Of a stretch of 64,000 bases of DNA, positions 35,801 through 47,800 are shown piece after piece. The notes beneath the pieces were generated by a model. It saw nothing but the letters and a program-made list of their open reading frames with translations, was not told the origin of the DNA and did no database searches. Origin of the DNA: Amborella trichopoda (lineage: Eukaryota; Streptophyta; Magnoliopsida; Amborellales; Amborellaceae); NCBI RefSeq assembly GCF_000471905.2, contig NW_006500031.1, positions 3,543,846-3,607,845 on the forward strand, in the 5' to 3' direction. The stretch's first letter is position 1. Each line of letters begins with the position of its first letter. A program made the position numbers and the translations under genes.

Positions 35801-38800
35801 TCATTAAAAAAAAAATTATTGAAAACAGTGGGGGAATGTTGGCATGAGTTTTTCTTTATTTTTTTAGTTCCTAAAACGCTTTATTTTCATATGACCAAAA
35901 TGGCCCTGGCCATATTATAATACATTTTGCATGTATTTTCCAAGTGTTAAAAAGGAAAGAAAACTCATTCCCCAAAAATCCACCCATTGGAATGTTGAGG
36001 CTTAAAGAACGATGGTTGGGAGAGAAAGCTATGGTATTCTGATCTCTCTCTCTCACTACCCAAAGTTCCTTTCTCTCTCTCTACAATTTGAGAGGTGCCT
36101 TGGTCATAGGGGAGCACCCAAAGCTTTGCATGGTCACCCTGAAACAAGCCACTGTTGAGCTTAATCTCATGAACCATTATTTTTTAACTTTCTCCCTTTA
36201 CATTGGTACAAACTCTTGATGTTCCAGAATTTCCAACAATATATTGGGGCATTTTTTGATACTTTTGAGTTGTAGATTTGGTTATTCTTTACATGCCTTA
36301 GCTGAAGCAATTGGTGAGTTCGTTCTAGACCTCATAATTGCTCATTTGGTATGATTAATAGCTTGGATAAAGTATGATTTAGATGATAACTGTTTGGGGA
36401 TTTGTCTTGATGTTTTGAGGAGATCCTAATTACAGATTATTGTTTATGTTTCTTATGTGCTTAGTATATATACACATGAAGTGTTTGTTAATATTCTCAA
36501 GTGAATTTTAAAGAGAGGCATTGATCTGATTTTGCTGTAATCCATATTCATAGCCATCCTAAATCGATCCTAGAAATTTGAACACATAGCCGAGGTCATC
36601 ATTTACTACACTTGCAACGAGTACTAGAGATCCTAAGGAAGAATAAACTGTATGTCAACCTTAAAAAGTGTACTTTCTTGACCAAAAGTTTGATTTTTTC
36701 TGAGCTACATTGTTTTTGTAGAAGGGGTTAGGTTGACCTTGCTAAGGTGGCCATCAAGAGCTGGCTGACCCCTACTACCAATGGTGACGTGCACTGTTTT
36801 TGCAGTCCCACTTCATTCTCTGAGTTTGATTCGAAATTTAGCATTGTGATTGCACTGATAAATAACTATATAAAGAAATTCGCATTTAAATGAACTCCAG
36901 AGGCAGGTGTGAGTTTCAAATTGCCAAAGTGACAAGTGGGTCGGAGTTATCGCTTCCCGATTTTGCAAAAGTCTTCTAGGTGGATCGTGATGCGTCCCAT
37001 GCTGAGATAGGAGCTGTGTTGAGTTGGGAGGGTTGCCCTGTGGCATTCTTTACTGATATGTCCATTCTTGTCACGCAACATACAATTTCTAATTTTATGC
37101 AACCGTTCAAGAACTTCTGTACTTCTACCATTATTCGATTAAGAGGGAGTTCATGTTACATTCAGACTGTGAGTCATCGAGATATCTCAACTCTCAAAGT
37201 ATAATAAATAGTCAACATGCCAAATGGGTAACATTCTTACAAGAATACATGTCTACCTTAAAGTGCGAACCTGGAGTTCACAATAATGTACCTGATGCCT
37301 TGGGTAGTCAACCATTCCTCTGTAGAACATTCGCCTACAGCTGTGGGTTTTGAGTCCCTTAAGGACCATTACACTATTGATACAAACATCAGTCCTACTA
37401 TGAGAGTCTTGTCACTCTAATGGTACATATCCTACTTCAAGGTCTTTCTTCAATATCAATTTCTATTCCATGGGATTCGATTTTTTGTACCAGATGGTTC
37501 TTTTTGCAAGAACATTATTTTTAAGTTGCATAGTGGGGTCTTGCAGACATATTGATCAAGCTAAGATTATTTTGTTGGTAGAGTAGGGGTACCTTTGGCC
37601 TAGTTCGAGACGCGATGTGAAGCAGCAAGTGGAATGTTATCGTGTTTGTCAGTTTTTTAAGGTCATTCTCAGAATACCGGCCTCCAGTCCACTTTCCATC
37701 CTAGATTCTCATTTGGAAGACATGGGCATGAACTTCATGTTATGTTTGCCTAGAACTGCTAGACCGTAAGAATTTGTGTTTGTATTAATTGACTGTTTTT
37801 TAAAAATGGCCATTCATTTCTTTTCAAAAGACCTTTGATGCATATCATGTCACATATCTTTCCATTAGAGAAGTTATTTCTCTTCATGGATTACCTAAGT
37901 CAATCACGTCTGATCGAGCTACTAGATTCATGAGTCATTTTTTCTAAAACACTATGGTCAAAACTAGGTAGGACTCCAAAGTTCATTAGTGCATATGATC
38001 CTGAAACTGATGGGTAGACTGAGGTAGTCAACCATAGTTTAAGAAATTTATTGAGGTGTCTTGCAGGTGAAAGGCCAAATCAGTGCGATCTGAGTTTCAC
38101 TTGGGTAGAATTTGGTTATAGTAGCTTAGTTTACTGATCGAGAGGGAAGTTTTCCTTTGAGGTAATGTATGGTCAGTCCATTCCACACGTGTTAGACTAC
38201 GTTCCACAATGTTATGACTATGTTCCACAACCTTGTGCGGGGAGGAGTAGCAATGATGTCTAAAACAGAACAGACCAGCTGGTTTGAATCGAGAACCAAA
38301 GAACAGGTGCCTTGACTGGTCCAATCACCCTCCTGGACCGACCAATCCCCTCAACTGGTGGAACGGCCAGTCCCCAATCCAGAATTGAACTAGCCAGTCC
38401 CCACAAGGAGCAAAAAGACATTATTTTGATCTTTTTCTTTTTGTTTCTTCTACAAAACATGGGTTCTAAGAGGTATTCTTTTGCCCTTTTGGGAATCAAA
38501 AGGGGGCAAACTGGTAAACTTAAGCATAAGGGTTTACAGGGAGGTTGCATAAAATACAATTTTAGGGAGAATGAAAAAGATTTTACAATCCTTTTCCTTT
38601 ATCTCAACTGAAAATTCTCTTCCTCAACTTTTGTGGCAAGATTCTGGCGAAATCCCCAATCACATTCTGACCAACGTTCGACAACTACGCAATTTACTCT
38701 TAGATTTTTTTTCTTTTGGATTTTCAAAAGGAACAAATAACTGAAAGAATTAATTTTTGGTTTTAGGAAATTAGGGCTTCTATAAAAACTTGAAAGCAAC

Positions 38801-41800
38801 CTTTTACAAAAAAATTTCATTTTTTGACTTCACATTCTTCTGAAGGTTTTTCATAATCTATAAAACCCCTAAAAACGTGAAATTGAAAATGCAAAATCAA
38901 AAAAATAGAAATGCGTTTTGTGAAATCTTTTTTATCCTTTGCATTTTTTGGTTTTAAATGGTAAGGGCTTTTACAATTTCTAGAATTCCTTTAAAATTAG
39001 ATAACGCATAAAAAGTAAGAAACAAAAAATATATTTTTTTTTTTTTACATTTTATTTTTTAAAGGCCATTTCAATTTGTAAAATGTCCTTAAGAAAGTTC
39101 AAATTAGAACAGAAAATGCAGAAAATGGATAGAACTATTTTGTTTGTGTATATATACTTCAATTTTTTAATGTTATGTGCTTTTAAAATTACATCTTTTA
39201 AGGCCTTCTAATAATTGTAAAAGCCCTTAAAAAGCAACAACTGAGAATGCTAAAAAAAAAGAAGTAAAAGCACAAACTTATTTTTGTGAGCTTCTTTTTT
39301 GCATTTCAGGTTTTTATGGGATTTTTTTATTTTTTTTTCAATTTGTGAAGTCCTTAATGTCAAATAACAGACAACGCAAAAAAACAATGAAGCAAAAGTT
39401 TGTTTACATTTTTTGTTTTTTTGTTTCAAATTTAAGGGCTTCTGCTTGTTGCAAGAGCCTTTAGAAGTTAAGTACATAAATGCTAAAACAACAAAAATAA
39501 AATAAAAAATAAAAAAAACAATTGCTTGTGTGCAATTTACATTTTCAGTTTTAAATGAATTTTACACTGTAAATTTAAAAATTACAAATAATGAACTTTC
39601 AACTATTGTTCAGTGTTTCAATTTCTCCTTTCCTCTCAAAACTCGGATGGGTTTTTGTTTGTGTTTATTTTCTATGCATGTGAACTATATGATTGCTTGG
39701 TGTTTTGGGGGTGAGGGTTGGGGTGGGGTTGGGTTTGGGGTTGGGGTGGGGTTGGGATTGTGATTTGGCTATTCCATGTTAAGTCAAGGATATTTGAACT
39801 TTGAATTTGGGAGAAAAATGCCTTCAACTAGATCTACAAAGGGAAAATCAGACGTGGCATGACACCATTTAGACCGGGTCCCAAAGGGAGATCAATTGAA
39901 AATGTGTGCATATATTATGGTAAATAAAAGGGAGGTGGAATTCAAGGGTTAAGTAGCATTTGGCCTACAAAAAACTAGGAATGTGGATAAGTGCACCAAA
40001 ATTTCCTCTCACATGATGTTTGAGATGCAAAAAAGCATTGAACATCATGTGGTTGAGAAGAGGAGCCAAGAAATTGCCAATGACATAGGGAACCCTTACC
40101 CAACCCAAGAGGGAAGCTTTTTGATATCGATAGGGAAGTGATGAGGAGCCCCCCAGATACAGAAGAGACTTGCAACATAGCTAGTGTCTTCCCCACCTTC
40201 TATGTTTAAGACCTGGTCCAGGTGGTGGGACAGAAGGTTATTTTCCACCTAGGACAACACGGGCTCCTAGCCAACCATCAGAAGTGTGTTGGCCAAGGAG
40301 AAATAAAAAGAACTGGTAAACATGAGTGTCGCTTGGTGAATGTATCATAACTTTCACAATTAATGCTCTCAACTCCTATGTCCATCCTGTGTTGGATGTG
40401 GTGACATCCGTAGATCCGCACTATAAAGGCCACTCTTATCATGATTCAAGAATTTCATTACTAAAGAAGAATGTGGATGAGGTGATGATGTACAGAGGAT
40501 CGTTTAGGGAAATATTGGAGAGGAAGGATGCTCCGTTGTAGCTGATGGGTGCATAGACAATATAGATAATTAATTTTTTGGTGTATTGTGTAAAAGGGAC
40601 TGTTTTCTTGAAGTCAGGGGATGCCTCGAGACAATTAAAACTAGGGTGGCATTATTTGCGCTGTTTAAGGGAGTTGATCTGCAAAATGTGGTCCAATTCA
40701 TTACAGATCATGCAACCAATTATGCGCTTCTGGGGCAATTGCTACAAAAGCATTATCCAACTATATTTTTGGCATATTGTGCAGTATATTGTATAGATTC
40801 AATGCTAGGGCCTATAGGGAAGATGTCTCACATTGAAAAGGTTGTAGACAAGGATAAGAAAATAACAAAATTAATTTTCATCCGTGGCTTTGTCCTCAAT
40901 ATTATGAGGAAGCATACTCAAGGAAGGGAGTTAGTGAAGCCTGATATTACAAGATTTGCTACAAACATCCTCACTTCACGAAGTATGTTGCCGCAAAAGG
41001 ATAACCTCAAATCCATGGTTACTTTGGTCGAGTGCTGGATACCATATGGACTAAGAAAACTAGAGGGGAGGAGATGGTGGAATTGGTTTTTTGAGTAAGT
41101 TTTGGAGTAATGTTGCCATTGTAAATTGAGCTACAAGGCCCTTGGTGAAGGTTTTAAGGATTGTAGACAGTGATTCTAGACCTATCACATGATATATGTA
41201 TGAGGCAATGTACAAGGTCAAGGAAACAATAGCAAACACTTCTAAGCATCAGAAGGGCATTTATGAGACATGTTGGAAAATTATTGACGATACACAGAAC
41301 AAGCAATTTCTTCATCATATACATGTAGTTTCTTAGTATCTTAATCACAGTTCTTCTACAACAAAGCCACATTTTCAATCCATCTTGAGGTTACCATGGG
41401 TTCGTGTACTATGATGGAAAAGTTATACCAGACACACATTTACAAGTGAAGATTGGAAAGTAAATGTTTGCACATCAAGATGCCTTAGGTCTATTTGGGA
41501 GGGTAGTATCAGTTGCTTTGTGTGGTCAAATCCTCGCATTAATTAACTTTTTTACTTTTTCTTGTTAATCAACTCATTAGTCATTGTAATGTGTGGCGTT
41601 TATTTTTCTGATGTAACGAGTATCTCTAATCCTCTATAATGTATTATTCAATTTTCAATTTCAGTGAATTGGTGGACATGATTGGGAGGAGAGATCGCCA
41701 ACCTTTAGAGTTTGACTCTCAGTCCTCTCAGGCAAACTTTTAGTGCATGCGGCTATGAGAGGAATTGAAGCATTTTCCAACATGTCCATACGGATAAGCG

Positions 41801-44800
41801 AAATACCTTAGAGCGCAAAAGGCTAACAACTTAGTCTCTTTGGTGCAATACCACCTGAATTGAAAGGGGTAATATGTTCTTGTTAATTTGTCCAATATGC
41901 TCTAGTATTCTTGACTTCTTTCTCATTTCTTATAATATGTAATGATTTGAAAATTGACGTTTTGAGTACAATATTTCACTTGGGTTCTGTAAGGATATTG
42001 AAATTGTGGGAAACTTTTATCTTTCTGAGGGATATGGAATCATGTTATGAAATTATGGACTTGTGGGACTTGTGGAATGTAATGTTGTACAGTTGTACTA
42101 TTTTCATATTTATGATTACGAGATTCTGGTTTATTTGTTCTCATGTTTTGTGCCTAAATTAGTTGTTTGACTTATTGTTGATTTTTGGTATGATAATTTT
42201 GAAATTTTTTAAATTTATCTAGATCTTTCAAACTTTCTTAATTTTCTCTTTTCTGAATTTTTTCCTTATTTTCCCATATATTTTAAGCATCAGTCCAACC
42301 GGTGAACCAATCCGATCTGGATAGTATGACTGGACCAATGCCCACACCATTTCCCTCATCTCTAGTCATGACAACATTGAGGAAAAGTATCGAAGCGAAC
42401 GACTATGCCCAATGAAGTACAAAAGGAAGTCCTTGACAGGTTAAGAGAATGCAGATGAGCATTAATGCGGCTGATCATTTTCTCTAAGGGACTCTTTCAT
42501 GGTACATTTGAGGCATGAGAGTTTCCCAATTGGCACTCACAGCAACTTATGCCAACGAAATTCCTAGCTACAGTGGTCATGTTTATCTCCTAGACTTTCC
42601 TAAGAACCTTTACAGCTTGCCGATCTTTAATATTGCCAATCTCTACTAGTTTTGAGGAGATCCACCTATACACCTGGAAACCTGGATGTTGCTTCCCTAG
42701 AGATTGTAGAGCTACCGAGAGCCAATGACAAGATAGAGGATGTGGATGTTTGTACCGTTGATACACAGCATGATCGATACATGAGATAATGCATCATTAG
42801 CAAGATCGCCCATTGACTGATTTTATTGTTGAATTGAGCGTGAATTGCGAGGAGGAAGGATCCTTATCATCATTGTGTGGAGTCAAACTCGGCAAGCACA
42901 AGTTCTTCTGAAGCCAAGGAGAATTGATGAGGCCATCATGGCATGAGGATACAAATTTGTTTAATAGTAAAAACTAAGGTTATTTGGTAATTTCAACATT
43001 CAAGAAGGTGGATTCCGCTGCCTAGGCGGTCACCCAAATACCTAGGCGGCCTATAAGAAAAGAAGAAAAGGGGCCCCTAAGGCGCCCTTGAGGATGATAT
43101 CTCATCGGAGGGGAATCTGTTTCTTAAGTAATTCCTCTGATTGAGTGCATAGAACGTCAATTTTTTAAAGAACATTGTTCCATAGTTTTTTCTGGGTGTA
43201 TTTTACAAAAGAAACATCGTTCTGAAGCCAAAGAAAATGATAAGGAGGTCATGGAATGAGGGTATAATTTCTTTTTATAGGGAAAACCAAGGTTATTTTC
43301 TTATTTCAATGCTCAAGAAGTTGGATTCGGCCATCTAGGAGGCCAAGGGTCCTAGCTGCTTAGGTGGGCACCCAAATTTTTTTCGAATTATTTTTTTTAT
43401 ATTTTTATTAGGTGCGGCTTGATGAGAAGAACACACGCCTAAAATTTCAAGTGATTTGGATTTGTAAAAAAAATTAAAATTCAAACACTATCGGGCATCC
43501 GTGATCGTCAAATCGGTCCAGATTCAATCTGGGCCGTTGGGCTCATTTTTACTTGTGAGACCACTGGCTCACAGGATCATTTTCTTATATATATATATAT
43601 ATATAAGGAAAAGCTGACGTTAGCCCACTAGCTAATAGCTACAGTGGTAGCCCAACAGCCCCTTATTGAATCTAGGTCGATCCAATGGTCATGATTTAAT
43701 TTCGTAGTTTAATTTTAATTTTTTTTTACAAACTCAAATCACTTGAAATTTTTAGCGTCCACTCTTGTCTTCAAGTTGCATCTAATAAAAATATTAAAAA
43801 AATAATTTGCATAACTCTTAATAACACCTATAGGCGAAATTGAATAGTGTTTCGCCTTGCCACAGACATATTATGTTCGTTGTGGTTTTGCTTTAAAAAC
43901 CGTCACGGATCTACGGGAGTCGTTGCGGTTTCCTGTATTTTTTGAGTGAAAAAATACCGCCACAAACAAAACACAGGAAACCATGACGGTTCCCGTAGAT
44001 CCGTGACAATTTTTAATGCATTACAGATTCAAAATCTCATCTCCCAGGCATTAAAACAAATTCCTAGAATTACACAAGTCTGATTTACACAAGTTTGTTG
44101 ATTAGTTTTATGCATGATTACCAGATGAAATTGTGGATATTTTAGGGTCTTTGATACAAAGACTTGTGAGTGACTGATCTTAGTTTAGTTCACATTGGAT
44201 ATAACATAAATTTAAATACAACAATATGCATGTAATAGTAAAAGATAAATTAAGAATAGCGTACATGTAAATAGCTATCCGTGTGTGTGGGAGAAAAGAG
44301 AGAGAGAGAGAGAGAGCAGTGGATGAACTAAACCACAATATGAACTAAACAACAATGGAGGAAAAATGGGTAACCTCCAAACAAGGTAAGGATGAGAGGG
44401 TTTTACAAGGATTTGAAATTCATGTGGTTAAATACACATGGAATAGGTAGGAAGGAAAATATGACATGTAGAAAATTATAAAGAAACAAGTACAATGTCT
44501 CCACTATCATAATAGTGTTTTCGATATTTGAATTTTAATGTCACAATAGTCGCGCTCATCTTAACAAGATCCTGATAGAATATGTCACAGAGTAAATTTC
44601 AATTGCTATGTCATATACACTGTAATCTAGCAGCAGGGTAAGTACCTGGTATCCTTCATTACGAGCTATTTCAATCACGCTCTTCCGAGTAATCCCAGGT
44701 AAAATTGTCCCTTCTATTGGGGGAGTCGATATTACATTACCCTTTTAAACAAATATAGTAAAAGAAAACATGTCAGTGTCACACCAGTGAAAGAAAACTC

Positions 44801-47800
44801 ACCCACTTGGCCCCCTTGGTGGGATAAGGGCTATCCAAACCCATTGGGGCCTAAACAAAACCATTTTTGGATGTGAGGCCTATCCATGTCGCTTACACAA
44901 GTGCATATTTTCTCTCTCTCTCTATTTATACAAAGAAGATAACCTGACAGTCCACTCTCCCCAGATCTCTCTCACGGACCCATATGCTCTCTCACTCTCT
45001 CTCTACATATATGAAGAAGTAGAAACAAAGACTACCTCCAAGCATTCGATGTGAGGCCTCTCTCTCTGTCTTAAAGACTACCTCCAAGTGTTCGATGCAA
45101 GGTCTCTCTCTATCTCCCTCCCTCTCTCTCACACACACATACATGGACTCATATACTCTCTCTCTATCTCCCTCTCTCTCTCTCATGCACGTGTGCCCGT
45201 GCGGACTCATATTCTCTCTCTCCCTCTCCCTCTCCCTCTCCCTCTTCCTCTCTCTGTCTTGCTCTCTCTCTCCCCCCCTCTTCTCTCAAAATAGAGAAAA
45301 ACTCACAAAATTTCAATGATTTTAAATTCATTGAAATATATGTGAAGCAATATGATGTTCTTAAGAAAATTACCGTAAAAAGTACCAGAATTTAAATCAG
45401 ATAAATATGGCGTACCTTCACGACAAAAATATTACAACCTGACACTTCCTCAAGATATTTTTTGTGGATAGCATCCAAGTACAAGACCTCATTGTAGCCT
45501 TTCAATTTAGCATTGGTTTGCGCCTTCAAAACCTGAAAATAAGAAAATGAGTATCCCAATCTATGCAACAATTTAATGTTAAAAAAAACAGATCAGTGAC
45601 TTTGATCGCCCATCCCAAAAACTAGTCAGGATCGGCGAATCGATAGCTGGATGGGTGGATCAGCCATAGTCGGAAATAAAAAATTTTCAAAAAATATTAA
45701 AATTCATTATAAATATTATTTTTTGGGTTTCAAAAAAAAATAAGAGTGGTACATTATGGACTTTCATGACTTCACAAAACTACATGAATATTGGGACAGT
45801 TTCCTATCAAAGTGTCTAATGATATTAATTTTAATATTAATAGTTTATATAAATTTTGATACAATACTTTTTACAATACAATACTTTTTACAAAAATTTT
45901 GATGTTATAGATGGTGTAATTGTGGGTTTGAACACAAATTTATACGAAACTATGCTATACATTTCGTGAATGATATCAGGTACAGAATGGACGTGACAGG
46001 AGATGATAAACCCAATTCAAGAGAAAGAGTGTGTGAAAAAAGATAAACCCAATCCACGGGGAGAGAGAAAGCATGGAAAAAAAAAAAACCGATCCAAGCA
46101 AGTGTGAAAAAAACCAATCCAAAATTCAAGAGGAGAGAAAAAATCCACTATGCTTCTATAAACTCACCTGGAATTGAGGAGAGAGAAAATGCCTTCTCAA
46201 TTTCTCGGAGAGAGAGAGAGTGGGAGAAACAGAGAATCCCTTCTCAATATCTTACCATTTCTAAACTTCGAACACTCATCGAAAAAAAAATTAATAATCT
46301 TCAAAAACTCTCACTCTCTCTTCTTTTCATGATAAACTTCGCAGTCTCTCTCTTCTTTTCGCAATAAACATTGTATCTAGTATATTGGGAGGGGCCTAAA
46401 AAGGGAACTTTAATAAGATGAGATGTAAAGATATCTTTCTTTAGTCCCACATCGGGGATTTCCATAGCACTTCCATGAGCTAAGGCCTATAAAAACGTAG
46501 TAACTAGTAATTGACCTGTGTGTTTTTAAGCAAGCAGCACGTATGTCGGTGGGCCCTAGGTTCATTTGAGCATTAGCAAAGTTTGTAAATAAAACAAAAA
46601 CAAGAGGGTCCGAACTCGAACTCGAACTCTCTTAAGTGAAGGGTGGGCTGCTTACACCCTTTGCTAAATTAAAAAAAATTTCCAATGAAACTTTGTTAAA
46701 TCATAAAAAAATTTCAAATGAAAGTTTTTTAAAACAAAGTCGAAAAGGACAGTTCTTTCTAGAACGAACGTATTCTCGATTCATCAAGGAGATCGACATG
46801 GGTCCACCTTTATCAAGGAGACCGACATGGGTCCACCGCAACTCTCTTTTTGTCATGCATAAGATGCTAGAATAGACATCTTTGCAGTGTCCTATTTTCA
46901 TCCGGTGGTCCATATGCCACGAAATTATCACAACAAACAATGAAATTAAATATAGCAAAGTCAAGGAAGTACCAACATAATAAACCTAAAAAGCATCGAG
47001 CCTTAATTTGTAGATATCTAAGCATCTGGTTCAATCATTAACATTTCAAAAAACATGTAAAGGCAATTCTTATGAAGCGCTTCAAAACTTATTGAATGAT
47101 TCAATAGACGAATAAATCAAAGAAAAAACAACATGCAAGGATTTCCTTACCGCTGCATAGTTTCCTATTGTCTTTATACCACCAGTCCCACCTGGAGTGG
47201 CACGATGATATTCAGTTTCAACAATCAAATTAATTGGAGCCAAACCTTCCTGAAACATATATGAAACAAACTTTATTTTCAGAACACAATAACGATCTCT
47301 TACATGCTCTTACAAATAAATAAATGAATATATATGTATATAGACACGCACGCACACACATATAACTAAAGAAATCCTAAACAAATTCTAAATGAAGAGA
47401 GAAGAATAATCAGGAGTCTAAGTAAATAACCGATTTCATATGACACTTGGATGAGAAAACACAAGTACAATTTATCTTTGCACCCAAGAAAATGCTTCAA
47501 TAAATTATGTTCTTAACCACCTTTTTCACCTTAAACATGATCTTTTTCTCAATCTATGAAGGTCTAGCCAAAGACAAGATTGAACCAAGACAGTAGAGCA
47601 CTAGGGTGAACAAGTTTCCATTTGTCTGGGGTTATCTATACTACATTGTTAAACAAGAGTTAAGGGGTAGACACGTGTTGCAAGAATAAGAAAGAACCCT
47701 AATCCTAAGACACATTACCCCATCTATAGGGAGAGAGAGACGTGTACCCTCTTTAGAGGGAAAGAGATAGACGTAGATGAAAGAGAGGTGTGAGATATAT

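Larger units (their letters stand above)
38251..42340 (+). mobile_element. hAT transposon remnant inside Gypsy-2
   Basis: It separates Gypsy-2 integrase (ending about 38240) from its C-terminal continuation (from about 42350). Ends are uncertain: the left CAATGATGTCTAAAACAG start and the right ..ACCGGTGAACCAATCCGATC segment share the CCGGTTCAACCGG-like words found at ends of several plant hAT families, but an 8-bp target duplication could not be confirmed. The interior carries a BED finger and transposase remnants on +. 38700-39540 is AT-rich, with recurring AAGGGCTTTTACAATT words. Confidence 0.6.

Noticed and set aside
42990-43100. CCTAGGCGG words taken as another hAT MITE
   Set aside because: No matching terminal repeats or 8-bp duplication around them.
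44992-45319. Frames rich in SLSLSL / RERE on both strands
   Set aside because: CT microsatellite inside a BCAT intron.
46104-46875. Two + strand frames of 79-87 codons near the USE/TATA motifs
   Set aside because: Lys/Glu/Arg-rich translation of AG-rich intron and duplicated segments, with no homology.
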